NCBI GenBank assembly: GCA_045648205.1
Contig: JAZRNM010000016.1
Location: 1-42,035, forward strand
Origin: SIG440 sp045648205
Lineage (GTDB): Bacteria; Bacillota; Clostridia; Monoglobales; Monoglobaceae
Direction: 5' to 3'
DNA: 42,035 bases
Both the position numbers and the translations under genes were made by a program. The notes beneath the pieces were generated by a model. It did no database searches, was not told the DNA's origin, and was given only the letters and a program-made list of their open reading frames with translations. Each line of letters begins with the position of its first letter. Position 1 is the stretch's first letter. Of this stretch, positions 41,345 to 42,035 are shown in pieces.

Positions 41345-41578
41345 CTACAATATCTCTTCCAACTTCAACATAAACTCGCTGAGTTTTATGTCAAGTGCAC
41401 TGCACAGCTTGAAAAGTGTTTCCAGTGTTGGCTTTCGTTCGCCTCGTTCAATGGCACTGAGATGACTTCTTCCAACATCTGCAAGTCCGCTCAGAACCTC
41501 CTGAGAAAGGTCCTTTTGCTTTCTGAAAAATACAACCGTAATACCTACCTTTTTTGAATCCAACATTGCTATATACAT
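41345..41578 (-). CDS. XRE-family helix-turn-helix regulator, small
   Basis: 77 residues with a single Cro/CI-type helix-turn-helix: FFRKQKDLSQEVLSGLADVGRSHLSAIERGERKPTLETLFKLCSALDIKLSEF. The pattern (SQEVLSGLADV, SHLSAIERGERKP) is clear; there is no C-terminal sensor domain. GAGGTGAG precedes the ATG. It lies next to spoVT on the opposite strand and upstream of the TIM-barrel gene on the same strand, so it may control either. Autoregulation from the shared promoter region is plausible. The target is unknown. Confidence 0.88.
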   Translation of the reverse strand: MYIAMLDSKKVGITVVFFRKQKDLSQEVLSGLADVGRSHLSAIERGERKPTLETLFKLCSALDIKLSEFMLKLEEIL

Positions 41579-41611
41579 AAACTCACCTCAAAAACAGTAT
41601 ATAGCACCTGC

Positions 41612-41640
41612 TTAATATTTTTGACTACATATGTTGACAA
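41612..41640 (-). promoter_or_regulatory. Possible promoter of the XRE gene
   Basis: TTGTCA (41635-41640) and TATTAA (41612-41617) on the minus strand with a 17-base spacer. The -35 occupies the same bases as the -35 of the divergent spoVT promoter. Confidence 0.5.
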
Positions 41641-41662
41641 ATGTTCACTTATGTGTTATATT
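41634..41662 (+). promoter_or_regulatory. Sigma-A-type promoter before spoVT
   Basis: TTGACA (41634-41639) and TATATT (41657-41662), 17-base spacer. About 90 bases before the start. In B. subtilis spoVT is read by sigma-G, so a vegetative-type promoter is unexpected. Confidence 0.7.
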
Positions 41663-41752
41663 TATAAAATATTCCATTATTTTCTTTGGATAAATTTTCG
41701 TCAAATACAGATAATACCTATGTAAAAATGAACAGATAGGAGAAATTATATA

Positions 41753-42035
41753 ATGAAAGCAACAGGAATTGTGCGTCGCATTGACGACTTAGGAAGAGTT
41801 GTAATCCCCAAAGAAATCCGCAGAACAATGCGTATCCGCGAAGGGGATCCCCTTGAAATCTATACCGAAAGCGACGGAACGGTGATTTTCAAAAAATACT
41901 CACCCATAGGTGAGCTTGGAGAGTTCGCATCTCAGTACGCTGAAGCTCTTGCACACACTGCGGGCATACCCGCTTGCATTTCGGACAAGGATACTGTCAT
42001 TGCCGTTTCGGGAGTTTCAAAGAAGGAACTTATGA
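41753..42035 (+). CDS. spoVT: Stage V sporulation protein T, N-terminal part (cut by window end)
   Basis: The first 94 codons are present; the gene continues beyond the window. The protein begins MKATGIVRRIDDLGRVVIPK and continues with EIRRTMRIREGDPLEIYTESDG. This is nearly the same as the AbrB-type swapped-hairpin DNA-binding domain of B. subtilis SpoVT (about 1-52), as I remember it. KKYSPIGELGEFASQYAEAL and the start of the GAF domain (AVSGVSKKELM) follow, as in SpoVT rather than AbrB. It regulates late forespore genes. TAGGAG lies 8 bases before the ATG. Confidence 0.93.
   Translation, partial: MKATGIVRRIDDLGRVVIPKEIRRTMRIREGDPLEIYTESDGTVIFKKYSPIGELGEFASQYAEALAHTAGIPACISDKDTVIAVSGVSKKELM

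Noticed and set aside
1..42035. CRISPR array, prophage, insertion sequence or toxin-antitoxin module
   Set aside because: No spaced direct repeats, integrase, transposase or phage structural genes are visible; the XRE gene has no toxin-like partner beside it.

Overview
This window is a chromosomal segment of an endospore-forming, anaerobic Gram-positive bacterium, most likely class Clostridia of the Bacillota. The evidence is a six-subunit Rnf complex in the clostridial order rnfCDGEAB, spoIID and spoVT, an MOP-type (SpoVB-like) flippase, two cell-wall proteins with SLH domains, DnaD- and DnaI-type replication proteins, and AT-rich spacers with sigma-A promoters close to consensus. I cannot place it more precisely. 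Nothing looks like a prophage, integrative element, IS or CRISPR array. The window is mostly core chromosome, and the least familiar gene is a putative TIM-barrel protein near the right end.

Left arm (1-12338): the 3' end of a tRNA-Cys with its terminator, then an array of small hairpins, then a leftward run of twelve genes with almost no spacing. In transcription order these are dnaA, mnmE, a dnaD-like gene, a dnaC/dnaI-like gene, rnfC-D-G-E-A-B, a PLP-dependent lyase and an EamA transporter. The run ends at a strong terminator. dnaN does not follow dnaA.

Divergence point (12339-12714): an AT-rich spacer between leftward dnaA and rightward rpmH, with one good promoter facing each way. It is the natural candidate for oriC, but I found no consensus DnaA boxes in it.

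Right of the divergence: rpmH-rnpA-yidD-yidC-jag, covering ribosome protein L34, tRNA processing and membrane insertion. It is followed by a complete arg operon, argC-J-B-R-D-F, which takes N-acetylglutamyl phosphate to citrulline. That operon is headed by a promoter with ARG-box-like sites and encodes its own repressor.

21.2-28.1 kb is leftward: an SLH amidase, a U32-family protein and a large SLH protein, then the rpsF-ssb-rpsR operon with a structured leader. 28.2-31.4 kb is rightward: spoIID, a cytidylate-kinase-like gene and a SpoVB-like flippase. 31.5-41.6 kb is leftward again: rnhA, nifS, iscU, mnmA, pcrA, a methyltransferase, csp and hslO, with the TIM-barrel gene and an XRE regulator at the far right. 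The cysteine desulfurase NifS lies beside its scaffold IscU and beside MnmA, which uses desulfurase-derived sulfur for tRNA 2-thiouridine. spoVT starts at the right edge and is cut by it; its promoter shares a -35 region with the divergent XRE gene.

The most useful leads are the dnaA-to-rnf gene string with no dnaN, the hairpin array after tRNA-Cys, a three-way-junction-like leader before nifS, a terminator stem that contains the likely ribosome binding site of the flippase gene, alternative hairpins in the rpsF leader, and the overlapping XRE/spoVT promoters. No sequence search or folding program was run; all calls come from reading the sequence.
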